Below, one piece after another: positions 12,401 to 23,489 of a stretch of 64,000 bases of DNA. Every line of letters starts with the position of its first letter. Within the stretch, counting starts at the first letter, position 1. A model generated the notes under the pieces. The model ran no database searches. It saw only the letters and a list, made by a program, of their open reading frames with translations, and was not told where the DNA came from. Both the position numbers and the translations under genes were made by a program. The stretch spans positions 62,001 through 126,000 of the forward strand of contig CAJNYU010000412.1 of NCBI GenBank assembly GCA_905331475.1, written 5' to 3'. This DNA is from Rotaria socialis (lineage: Eukaryota > Rotifera > Eurotatoria > Philodinida > Philodinidae).

Positions 12401-13000
12401 AGACGAAGAAGGCTATCGAATTTCAGAAAATTTTTTGTCATTTTCGAAGATTTGTCAATTCTGAATATACTCAATATTTAAAAACACTGAGAATCACAAG
12501 CCAAACCATGGCTGAAATTCAATGAAACTTCATATTGAAAGTACGAATCAATGCAATGTTTCGTGCTCTTCGTTCAATAAGGCATAGTAAAAACTTTAAT
12601 AATGCCTCGCTGTATTCTGTCTTGTCCCAACTGAACAGAAAAAAAGTTGAGTATCGCATTAGTTAAACAATGCCTGTCGAACAAGATGCTATGCTGTTGC
12701 TATGTCATAACAAAAAGCTAATGCAAATATTATTCTTACAACTATTGATACAAAACGATTCGTTGTATTTATTTTAAGTTATAATAAACGAGTCGAATTT
12801 GAGTTTGTATAAAATTTTTGTTTTTAATTACTTTCTGATCTATTTGTAAAACAATAAATTGATGAATAGAGAGAAACATGTTCGTACACGCATATCGAAA
12901 AGAATAGAGATGAAAGAACACATTCTCTTTCTCTTCTCTCTTTCGTTTGCTGGCCAATGGACGCCGCTATTGAGCTGTGTGTTCTTTGGATAAACACAAA
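9441..13000. other. intergenic with weak coding relics
   Basis: About 3.5 kb with no intact gene. On the minus strand near 11390-11510 a short reading reads IGIIGRTHTTKSSLVQHLL, resembling a degenerate P-loop with no flanking domain. On the plus strand around 10390-10570 broken frames contain phrases such as DVSDAIEFSPKA, possibly an old gene. The longest open frame, 10946-11221 (-), has no family resemblance. Confidence 0.35.
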
Positions 13001-13209
13001 ACATAGTATACTATACATTGAAGGTCAACGCGAGCGCGTATACGCACACCAGAGAAGAAAAAAAGAAGAATGAATATGCTGGTCAGTTTTGATGGGTGCC
13101 CGCCACTTCATTCTCACATGAAGGCCATCATATAATTCAATTGTTGTTTTTTTTTCCCTAGAAAGACTAACCTTTCTCTATGATGATCATCATTACACAC
13201 ATAGAAAAA

Positions 13210-13236
13210 AAAGAAGAAGAAGAAGAAGAAGAAGAA
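13210..13236. repeat. (AAG)n microsatellite
   Basis: About nine perfect aga/gaa units upstream of the TCF/LEF gene. A (GA)10 tract follows at 13505-13524, within the likely 5' untranslated region; it creates spurious Arg-Glu repeats if translated. Confidence 0.9.
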
Positions 13237-13668
13237 TTCATAAGCCGTTAATGTCTATAACATTACTTATAATTTTGTCCAAAAGAAGAAATCTTTTTGA
13301 TTATATGATTCTTCTTATAATTAATCTTAACTGATCCTCATTCATTTCGTTTTTCTTTTTTTAGCATTTTGATAGTTAACAATTAAATAATGATAGTTAT
13401 AGAATATAATTAACAATGCCGACAAATATCTTCATAGTAAGTTTTTCTTTTTTTCTTCTTCAGCTTTTACGAACAAAAAAGAAGAAGCGCCGAGAGAGAA
13501 AAAGTGAGAGAGAGAGAGAGAGAGCGAGGAAGCGATCCTACTATCGTTCTAGCTATTTCTCTTTGTCTTGTAGGTTTACTTTTTTCCCTAATTACAATCT
13601 TTCTATTTCAGTCAAATACAACTGATTTAACACTCGATCTTTCAATCAAAACTTCATTGAAACGATCA

Positions 13669-16600
13669 ATGTCATCAATAAAAGCAACAACAGTTGATAA
13701 TGTTTCACCATCATTAACTACTTCTGATCCTGGTGGTGGTAATAATTCAATAATAGATAATGATGAAGTTAAAATCTTCGAATGTGAGACACATGAAGAA
13801 GATGTTGATATTGACGATGATGGTACGGATAATGGTCGACTTTCACCTGTCATTAAAGAAGAAGAAGTAAGAAGGAAACAGAATACCATTGTTTTCATTA
13901 ATTGCGATTTTCTATATTTTCAAGTCATCACCACAACAAGCTTCGTCTACAAATCTTACTGGTACTTTGATATATATATATAGTTTCTTTTTAATTCAAT
14001 CATTTTTGCTTTTTTGTATTATTGAAGATCGTTTAAACAGTGAACAACAATTCCATAGCTTTTTCCCATATTTTATATCACCATATTATCATCCAAGTAA
14101 TGGATCACAATCTTTGGTAAGGTTTTTCTTTTTTTTTTTTTGATGTCGGATGATCGAATGCAGATGAACATTGCATGCAGTTTATCCTTGACACATACAA
14201 AAAAAATCCAATTGATAAATCGCGATGAGCTATGAGCAAGAAAACAACAACAACAACAATCTATCTACTTGAGATTAATTATAAAGGAATAGACGGATAA
14301 GCTTTATCTATTGATTGTTTCTAATTAACATTTATAGAGTTCAGTAAAACAAGATAACAAAACGGTGTTGAGCTGATTCATGATTAAAATAAGAAAATTT
14401 GATTAACTATGTATCTATCATCAAAGGTTATTTATTGAAAATAGAAAAAACTTGGATTGAAACAGAAAAGATTAATCAAGTGAATATTTTTAATATGTCC
14501 GTTTTGAATGTGTAGAACAAAGAATCAAACCCTATTGAACAGAAATTAACATGTAATTATGTTTAATCTAACCCTTAAAGCTTCGATTCTGCCGTAGAAA
14601 TGTTCTAAATCACAATCTCGACTAAACTATTTCGATGCTAATTGAAAATTTTATTTTTAGGATAAATTGGCTTCATTAGAATCTTTATCAAAATTCATGT
14701 CTCCACCACCAGCTCATATATCCAATTCTAATTTAAGCCTTGACCAAAATACAGGTAAGCAAAACATTTCATTATTTCGGAAACGCAGACATTTCTTTTC
14801 TATTCATCCGATTGATATATATTCTCTAATTGTTTTATGATGAGGTGAAGTTGCATGCGCTTGAGCTCTTCACATATATACGTATATAAAAAGTGAGAGA
14901 AAAAAGGGGTTAATCATTTATTATGAATTCTTCATAACATTATACTTTAAAACAAACGTCTCGCTTTCACACACTCGATGAATAGATATAAATCAATTAT
15001 TAGTCAACAATCGTTCGTCAGTAGGAAAGACGAAGCGATCAAAAAAATTAAATAGAAAAAAAGGAAATACATTTAGTACTTGATTAGAAGAATCTTTCTT
15101 TCTCTCAATTTTCACCAAAAAAAGAAGGAAAAAAAAGGAAAATCAATCAATTGTAAGAACAAAAAAGGTGGTCTTTTACTAATAAACAAGCGTGATTATT
15201 CATGCAATACTAATAGACATACATGTCGTTCGTTGGCGTTTAACAAAGTGGAAGATGATCTTGTTAACGAGATACAAGACAATGAATGTGAACGATAGAA
15301 TAAAAGAGAATGTTCAATTTGATACGTGAGCGAAATGCTATAGAATACGTCCCATAATCAAGATAATTGTCTATATTTGATAAACAAAATTTGATTTGAT
15401 TTTGCTCTAAACTATTCAAAATTTCTTTTTTTGCGATAAGAAAAAAACAGTTCGTGCTTATTTGCACTTAAAAAAAAAGAAAATTTGTCTCTTTGATCTT
15501 AATTGAGATATATTCATAGTTGAATTATTCATATATTCTATTTTAAAAATGGCTACTGCTTTTTAAACACATAAATATATGAATAGCACGATTTTCGGTA
15601 CTTAAAATTTGGCTATGTTGGAGTTAAAAAAACGCCTTTATAAAAAGTGTATAATAAAAATATATATAGTTAATGAGCCATCGGTAACAATACATCAGCA
15701 TTTAGGATTGTATGAACATTGTCGAAAGCAATTTTCCTTGATCGCAGAAGTGTATACTTTTCAAATTTTGATATAAAAGAATATTTTACGTTCAAATCAT
15801 TGATTTAATTCTTGTTGAGCGGGAACATAATAGGTATTTATTCACTCAGGCATGTGTCTGAGCTAAAATAATGATTAATAATAAAAATCTATTAAAATAT
15901 CAAGATGCTGATTGAAGCGCCATCGTTTGCATCAATAGTTATAGAAGGTTCTAATGACCGGCCATGAATTCTGAAAGTTTTGAAGCCATGTCTGCGCACA
16001 AATACGTGAAAAGTTATAAGTAAAAATAGTCATGTAACTACTTGAAGACGAAGAAATTGTCTAGTTATTCCATTTCTTCAATACATTCTCGTATGAAAAA
16101 TTTAGAATTATTTTCTTGGTTTTAATCTTATTTAAAATTTTGTTTGTCAAAGGTATGCACAATTCAATCTATCCGCTACCATCACCAGCTTCTTTTCAAT
16201 CACCATATTCGGAACATTGGTATAGATTTTTCTTGTTATATTCGATATTCAATTCAAACACATTTATTTCAGGCGTCCACATATGTTTCCATTTGTATTT
16301 CCGCCAAACTATCCATTACCTCAAAGTTCTTCATCTCATTCAGCTTCACCGACACAAAAACGATCAACAAATATTCGACGAATTATGGAAGACAATTCTC
16401 AACAACAACAACAACAACCTAAACAATCTTTATTTCACGAGGATCATAAGCAAAAACGATCTCATATTAAAAAGCCGTTAAATGCTTTTATGTTATTTAT
16501 GAAAGAACAGCGAGCACAAGTTGTGCAAGAATGTACACTGCGTGAAAGTGCTGCAATAAATCAAATTCTGGGACGAAAAGTAAACATTAAGAAATTTTCA

Positions 16601-17436
16601 TTTTCATGTGATTCGAATCTCACAGAAAACAAATGAGTAGAATAATTCAAATCCGAACACAATAGAATCATATTTATATAACCTTAAGGAAATGTTCCAA
16701 TCAGTATTGAGAAGTTTTTTCCGAGAGAAGAGATATTTCTCCCTGTTTGTTCTATTAAATGACCAACATATCCTACCCGTGAATAAGACGAATAAGAGTT
16801 TGTTGAGTGAGAGCTTTTTTTAATCCTATGACGATCTACTCTTGGTATATTTTGAGTACTTACTATTAGTGTTAGAAGATCACCGGTGGTAAGAGAAAAA
16901 ACATTTCATGATTTTATTTTTCTTAAGTGGCATGAACTTGATCGTAATGTTCAACAAAAATATTATGATATGGCACGTGATGAACGTATAAGACACATGC
17001 AACTATATCCTGGATGGTCAGCAAGGGATAACTATGGTGCAAGGAAAAAACGAGGAAATAAAGGGAAAAAACGAGAAAAAAATCAAGGTGAAAATGGAGG
17101 TGAATTATTTGATTTATTCAAATTATCTTTTACATTATTGTTTTTTTTTGAACAGAATGTCTCAATCAAAAGAAATGTCGAGCTCGATTTGGTCTTGATC
17201 AACAAGCTAATTGGTGCAAACATTGCAAGTAATAATTTTTTCCTAAAAAACAAACATTCTATATGAAAATTTTAAAACGTCGGCTACATCTATTTGTTCT
17301 TTTAGACGAAAGAAAAAATGTTTGCGTTATACAGAAAATGAAACAACATCTATTGGTGTTAGCTCATGGAGCGAAGAAGACGATACAGATAATATTGATG
17401 ATTCAAATGATTGTGATGTTATTCCAATAATGGAAC

Positions 17437-17480
<44 letters not shown>

Positions 17481-17753
17481 TTATCTATTCATACAGGAAT
17501 ATCGAAAGATCCCGATGAAGAAAATAAGTCACGTTTATTAAAATATCAACAAATGTCAAATTCACTTGAGCATAATCCAACCAACAAGATGTCTATGGCG
17601 ATGTCAATGATGACATCAAGAAAAGATTCCTCATCATCATCATCATCTTCACAAGTTTCTTTTCTTCAACCATCCCATCAATATCCATATTATGATTCGT
17701 TTTTATCAGCAACGTCGATGCCAATCTTAAATGAATTTAAACGAGAAACATAA
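13669..17753 (+). CDS. TCF/LEF HMG-box transcription factor (Pangolin/TCF7L2-like) with C-clamp
   Basis: Nine exons (13669-13866, 13925-13961, 14028-14116, 14661-14754, 16153-16219, 16273-16579, 16928-17087, 17156-17228, 17306-17753) join to 490 residues. TCF/LEF proteins are the DNA-binding partners of beta-catenin in Wnt signalling, in the nucleus. The N-terminus has the acidic beta-catenin-binding type motif ([11 protein letters not shown]). The HMG box begins at residue 226 ([19 protein letters not shown]) and is split by an intron before [17 protein letters not shown] basic tail ([12 protein letters not shown]) follows, then a full C-clamp with [18 protein letters not shown] and RKKKCLRY at about 319-350, an accessory domain that reads helper sites. 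A 14-residue Asn run and a Ser run lie in the C-terminal tail. The ATG chosen is the one just before the acidic motif; upstream frame is low-complexity Arg-Glu. Intron 4 is 1.4 kb, long for this window. Confidence 0.93.
17439..17480. repeat. (AAT)14 coding microsatellite
   Basis: This perfect triplet tract in the last TCF/LEF exon encodes a polyasparagine run. Unit changes keep the frame, so length polymorphism is likely between individuals. A similar short (ATC)n serine-coding run lies at about 17633-17650. Confidence 0.9.
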
Positions 17754-19688
17754 AGTTTTTGTTTTTAATTATTTCTTCTTCTAGTCAGTACTTCGAGATC
17801 GTCAAATCTCGTTGCAATATATATGTATACATAAATATTGAGTATGTAACAACATTTTTCTTAGTTAATATTGATTTAATTTCAAATCGCATATCACCTA
17901 TAAACTTTTTGTTTTTATCGAACAGAAATTCTATCAGAATAAGTTTGTCAGTATAATTGATTGCAGAATGTCTGAGATATAATTAACTACAATTGAGTGT
18001 ATGAAATGATAGAAAAATGAAAATTCGACGAAAAAACTTTTGAGAGATCTTATTGCCAGTGATGGCAATTCTTTATGATCACAATTAAAAAAAAAATACT
18101 TCATAAACTTTTAATTTCCATAGAGATCAAGGTTTATAGGGTGGCTTGTAAAAAGGTTTTTCTAAGAACTTTTTATCTTTATTATTAATTACCTACGAAT
18201 GTGCTTAATTATATGTCTCATGTTTTCGATCTATTCAATTATTCTAAAGGTCATAATCAGCGTACGGCTTATTTAACACATAGAGAAATCTCTTTTCCGA
18301 CAAACGCTTATTTCATGTGAACTTTATTGATTATGCGATATGAAATTAAACGACTATCCGTCTGGAAAAACTGTTACATGCTCTCTATAATCTCTTTGTA
18401 ATCTATATTTTCTGTTTCTGTGTTCAATTATTGTTAGTTATAGATTTTCTCGCGTGTAACATATTCTTTAACCATATGTATATGTATAAAAGCGTTTTGT
18501 TTTGTTTTTTTTTGTGACCGGAATACAACGTGCGTTAAAAATAATCGAAAATATTCATTGTCTACTACGAATATTCTGTTCTAAGTACGAAAATTATTAC
18601 CCGTGAATGAAAAGAGGTTTATTATTATTATTAGCGTATATACTGCTCCGTACTGATACATTTACAATGTAGAATCCTCTCATTGTATCATAGATTTTGA
18701 TCAACTTAACTGAAATTGCAAATCATGGATGACGTATAGGAATTGAACGCACTTTGTGTTTTGATATCTTTATCTCCAAATATCTTTCATTAAAATACAG
18801 AAGACCTGTGCTGAAAATTTTTCTACGATTCATAGATATTAAATTAATTTTTAGTTTGACAGTTTTATTTTTGAAAATTTGCAAAATTTTGAAAAAATCT
18901 ATTTTCTATGCTGCCTTTATAATAATTTTTTTCGTCATAAATGATCAATTTGCTTTCTTTTCATCCTCTTCATAGAAGTTAATTATATTCATTTATGACA
19001 ACTAGTTCTCATTAGCTTATATTTATGCTCTAAAATTATAGATACCGAATGACTAAAATTTCCAGAAAGCATTAAAGTACGTTTTAAATTTACTGTGAGA
19101 AGAGTCTTACGTCGATTATTATTATCCTTATATTTGAGAAAAAATTATCATTTGAAAATTAAATTGAATTTTCTCGATGTTTCAGTTTATTACTTGCGAA
19201 GTAGCATGCATCATTATATAGAATACAGTAAAACTAAAAACTCAGATGAATTAATAAATAAAATGCAAAAAAGTTATTCAACGAATCGAATTAAAATCTT
19301 TTTATTGTTTTAACAGATTACTCTTATTTTCTGATTCATTTATCTGAAAGCGGCTATTTTACGATGGACCAATGTACATAATTTATTTTATCAAGATAAA
19401 ATATATTTATTTGACGTGTTGAATAAATAGTTACCAATATGAAATAAGTGCAAAACAATGGTTTCATGTTTTTTTTAGGATTTCTCAAGTAGAGATTATC
19501 AAATAATATGAATGAAAATATTATATATTTTTTTCTCTCCCAATAGATACGACCTGTGCGCAGATTAAATACTTGATTCTTATTGATAATGGATATTTAT
19601 CAGCAAACTTATATATGCATATATTTGATTATTTACGAATCAGATTTTTCTTTCTTCAATAGAACCGTTATTTTAAAGGATTCTCAGT
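17754..19688. other. intergenic, no supported gene
   Basis: About 1.9 kb of very AT-rich sequence. Open frames at 18754-18975 and 19095-19313 are hydrophobic or Lys-rich, without motifs or supporting splice chains. A pyrimidine-rich tract ending in AG at 19662 lies 27 bases before the next start codon and could be a 5' splice acceptor. Confidence 0.4.
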
Positions 19689-22683
19689 ATGTATTCGATG
19701 CTGCAGAGTCTTGAATACATTCGTTGGATGATAATTGTATGCTGTATTGCAGGACAAGGTAACGTCCGTTTATTAATCTAAAATGTTATGGATACTGAGC
19801 AATAGTTAAAGAACAATTCTAATTCCTTATTCATCAGTGCTAGAATATCTTACGCATCGTCAGAAATAAATATATTCATATGTCTATGATGGAAAACAAA
19901 TGTCATCCGGCATGTTCGACAATAATTTTTCAATGGTGAATAGAGACAGATAGATAAGATTCGATTTTGTTTCATAAGAATTCCAAGAAAAAACGTGAAT
20001 TCTCGGACTCGGTGTATTTTATGTTTGAACTCGACAAAATCTTTAATAAAGTGTCCCTCGTGACTTCTCACAAAATCCTCTAATTGTTTAGATTCCAGTT
20101 CACCAAACCACTAAAAGCAGTTTCATACTAGATTGACTCCTAGAGCTTTGGGAGAAGTTTGATCTACAATTTTCTTTTTTTGTAATTCCTACTACCTCAA
20201 TAACGAAAACAGTAATGCATAGACATTTCTTTGTATGCTTTAGGTCACGCAGTGGACATTGATCACTCTGATGAATTAGCAGTGAGCTCATGCCAAATAT
20301 ACGGAAGTCTTCACTTCAGAATGTTTCATGAGCGGCTTGATCAGCCTCAATCATTATTGTGGTGCAAAAAAAGTGGTGACTATGTTGCGTATGAAAATGA
20401 ATGGATTCAAATTCTTATCACTGTCACAGATTTTCCAAGTTGGAATCGAAAAGTAAGATGTAGAAGAGAAAACATCATGCTTCAATAAACCGAATCTAAT
20501 ATACGCATTTACAATTTGTTTTTACGCTATTTAGTACAAAATGATATTTAAACATCACAATACGGTCTTATGCACAATTGATAGTAGTCAAAATATTTGT
20601 AATCATGAAAGTAAAATAATTCTATTTTCGTAGAATATTTGTCTTGATATATTTTCGAAATCATCCCTATAGCGATCGAAATAAAAACATGGAGTTTAAT
20701 TACACAAATCGTCTATCCAATGGCATTTCTACGCATAATTATTGTTCGATATGGAAATGTAAAACTTAAATTATTATAATATATAATTGTAATGCTCTAC
20801 TATTCCTACGGTCTTTTCATCTTATAGGAACCATACTATGATATAATATTACATCAAAGGAACACGACAATTTTTCCTCAATCAAAAGGATTGTGCATTC
20901 ATGGATCAACACATTGTGAAATAGATCCGTTGGCTATGAAAAGTATACGCCATCGAAATCAACTAGAAGTGGTTAATCCAACAGACGAGCAACTGATGGT
21001 TCATGAAAAAGCTGAAGAGATCTGTAATCATTATCATAATTCCGTACGTCGGATGATGAGAAAATTAGGACTATCTTTTATTAGTCAAACAACAAAAGAC
21101 AAATTGATAATATCTTGTATTAACGATCTCGAATCAACAGGAAATAAACAAGTAAATGTTCATTCGGAAATTATTCATGTATGTTAACTATTTTGTTGAT
21201 AGTTTGCAAAAAGTGTTCTACAATTATTCCTATTTGAAACTGTAAATAATTTCAATATGAACAAAGATCAAACAAATAATGATCTAGAAAAGATTAATTA
21301 TATATTAGAAGAAACGCTTCGTACAGTTGATGATTTCACCGTTGAAAATTTTCCTGCAGATGAATCACAATCAGATGCAATGTTAGATATTAACATCTCT
21401 GTAAAGACGTCAAATGCAACAAGTTTGAAATGTAAGTCAACAACTTTTCTATACGGTAACGATTTATTGTCATCGTTTTAGCAGCGAAAACTAACAATAC
21501 TTTCATTTCTGTTCCTAATTTTAAAAATGATGATAATTATGTGGGTATATGTCATGTTTATGGTGATCCTCATGTTATTCCTTTCGCACAACAATCAAAT
21601 GCAACGCAAGACCAATATTGGTGTAAAATATCGGGGGAACATCGTGTTATTAAAAATGATTATGTTGAAATGATAGCTTTTGTTCAAGAACAAACTTGGT
21701 TGATCGATAAAGTTTGTTTGAATATTCACAAGAATACATATATTTCGTTTTCAAACTTTACTAATAGTTTATCATAAAATTGCTCCAATCCAACGGATCC
21801 ATTATTTGTACAGTTACTGACAATGAACAGTATTGTAATAATTCAGGTAACTGTTATAATTAAATGATGTTATTTTTCATCGACTTATTCTAAATAGAAA
21901 TTCGAATAACTCGTCCAAGTCTAACACAAATGGACATTTTATATACGACTTCTAGATTATACATCTCCATTGTTTCACATCAATATGATGTATATGAATT
22001 TTAGTGCTAAAGATAAACGCGTTCATTTGACTTATTATTATTATTATTATTATAGGTACAATGGTATGACATAAGTGTGCGGATGCCATATGCATTGATT
22101 CATCGATCGAGTGGTCTCTGTATTTTACCATCAGCCATGAGTTGTGATATTGAAAATAGTATTGAACAGGAAAATATTGAGAATTCTTTATCTAAACTGA
22201 TATGTGAACAATACTTAATGGCAGCCATCGATGCATCCATCAGCTTAGGTCTTGCAGATGATCCAGAACGACATAAGAATGCATTGATCGCATGTATTCA
22301 TGATTATCAAACAACAAACAATAAACATGTAAGACTAGTACGTAAGAAAATTTTCTTCTATTTTTGTTTTCTATTTATACTAGTCTGGCGTAAGTATAGT
22401 GGATATGATTATCAAAAATGCAATTAATCAACAACAACTTGACGATATGCAATTTGAACTGAAAACTATCAGCAGTACTAATGCAATTGATAATGCTTTA
22501 ATTAATGCAAGTATTCAAATCGACTCTATTACTACTACAACGACACAAATACCAAATACAACATTGATATCAACAACAAGCCTCACAACAACCTCAACTA
22601 GTTCGATCGCAATTAAATCAGCTTATGTAATTCTGATTTGTATTTTATTATCATTTTTCATAGAATTATCTGTTGTTTTTTAA
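19689..22683 (+). CDS. GPI-type protein with two tandem repulsive-guidance-molecule (RGM)-like units
   Basis: Eleven exons join in perfect phase to 655 residues: 19689-19758, 20244-20452, 20535-20610, 20673-20758, 20828-21151, 21203-21431, 21482-21711, 21768-21846, 21898-21989, 22056-22328 and 22384-22683. An N-terminal signal peptide (about 1-21) and a C-terminal hydrophobic tail (about 634-655) after a Thr-rich linker suggest a GPI anchor. The middle holds two copies of one unit with the same exon order. Unit 1 starts CQIYGSLHFRMF (C40). Unit 2 starts CHVYGDPHVIPF (C355), keeping the GDPH site that RGM proteins cleave. Later come a K-I-F/I-K-L strand, a YDIxVRMP-type strand (unit 2, residues 469-476), a GLCI cysteine, and a C...AC helix pair with a TGN/TNN turn. 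In other animals RGM proteins bind neogenin and BMPs. The family call rests on these motifs from memory. Two units in one chain are unusual. Confidence 0.72.
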
Positions 22684-22836
22684 TTTAAAATACATTTAAA
22701 GTGATCCATAGATAAGTTGATTCAGTTGCTATCATAGAAAATAATAATCGAAATGTGAATACTCATGAATGAAACCTGAAGCCTATTATAAAATTCATAT
22801 ATTTCAAACTGCTTAAATTGAATTCAACCATTGAAT

Positions 22837-23287
22837 ATCTGAAACGGGTAGCAATATTTTTGATCCCCAAAAAAGTGCCTATTGATCACCAAAATGTGTT
22901 AGTTGTGGTAGATAACGTGTTTATCTCAAAAGACAACAGATTGATAAGACATAATTAAACAATAATCATAATTGGATCAAAATGATCTCATTAACTGAGA
23001 ATAGTTACACAAAATGTTCTATCATAACAATGCAGAAAACTAAAAATGTCAAGTACAAAAAAGTTCGAACAGCGTGGTTACCATGATTTTGGTAGAACAT
23101 ATTTTCTGTTTCTCTTGTTTATTGTATTTTGTGTAACTAGTGTTGTTATTTATTATTCTATCTCTTATTGTATTGATAATAAATTCGGTGATCGAATATA
23201 TTTGTTGTGATCATTTCACAACTAACACATTCTGGTGATCAATAGCCATTTTTTTGGGGATCAAAAGTCTATTTACCCATCTGAAAT
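22837..23287. mobile_element. MITE with ~60-bp terminal inverted repeats and 8-9-bp target duplication (Mutator- or Merlin-like)
   Basis: The element spans 22846-23278 (433 bp). Its ends begin gggta and share the block gatccccaaaaaa, ctattgatcacca and atgtgttagttgtg in inverted orientation, with only a few mismatches over about 60 bp. It is flanked by atctgaaac (22837-22845) and atctgaaat (23279-23287), a nearly perfect 9-bp target duplication. There is no transposase. Long inverted ends starting GGG with 8-9-bp duplications fit non-autonomous Mutator-like or Merlin elements. It sits between the 3' ends of the RGM-like and SPATA1-like genes. Confidence 0.8.
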
Positions 23288-23489
23288 TCAAATATGTCGA
23301 AATTACAAACACATATGAATGTATTTTTGAGATCTCGAGAAAACTGTTACTAACAGCAGAGGAATGAAAGATATCATCGTGATATTTATGCATAAATCAA
23401 ATACGTTTATTGAAAATGAATGATCGATATTTTTAGTTAGATACAATCAAGCTGTACGTTGACAAAAAAAACAATTAATTAGATTAGAT

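Noticed and set aside
13416..13668. Upstream Arg-Glu-rich extension of the TCF/LEF frame
   Set aside because: It is translated from a (GA)n microsatellite; the ATG at 13669 precedes the acidic beta-catenin-binding motif and is the better start.
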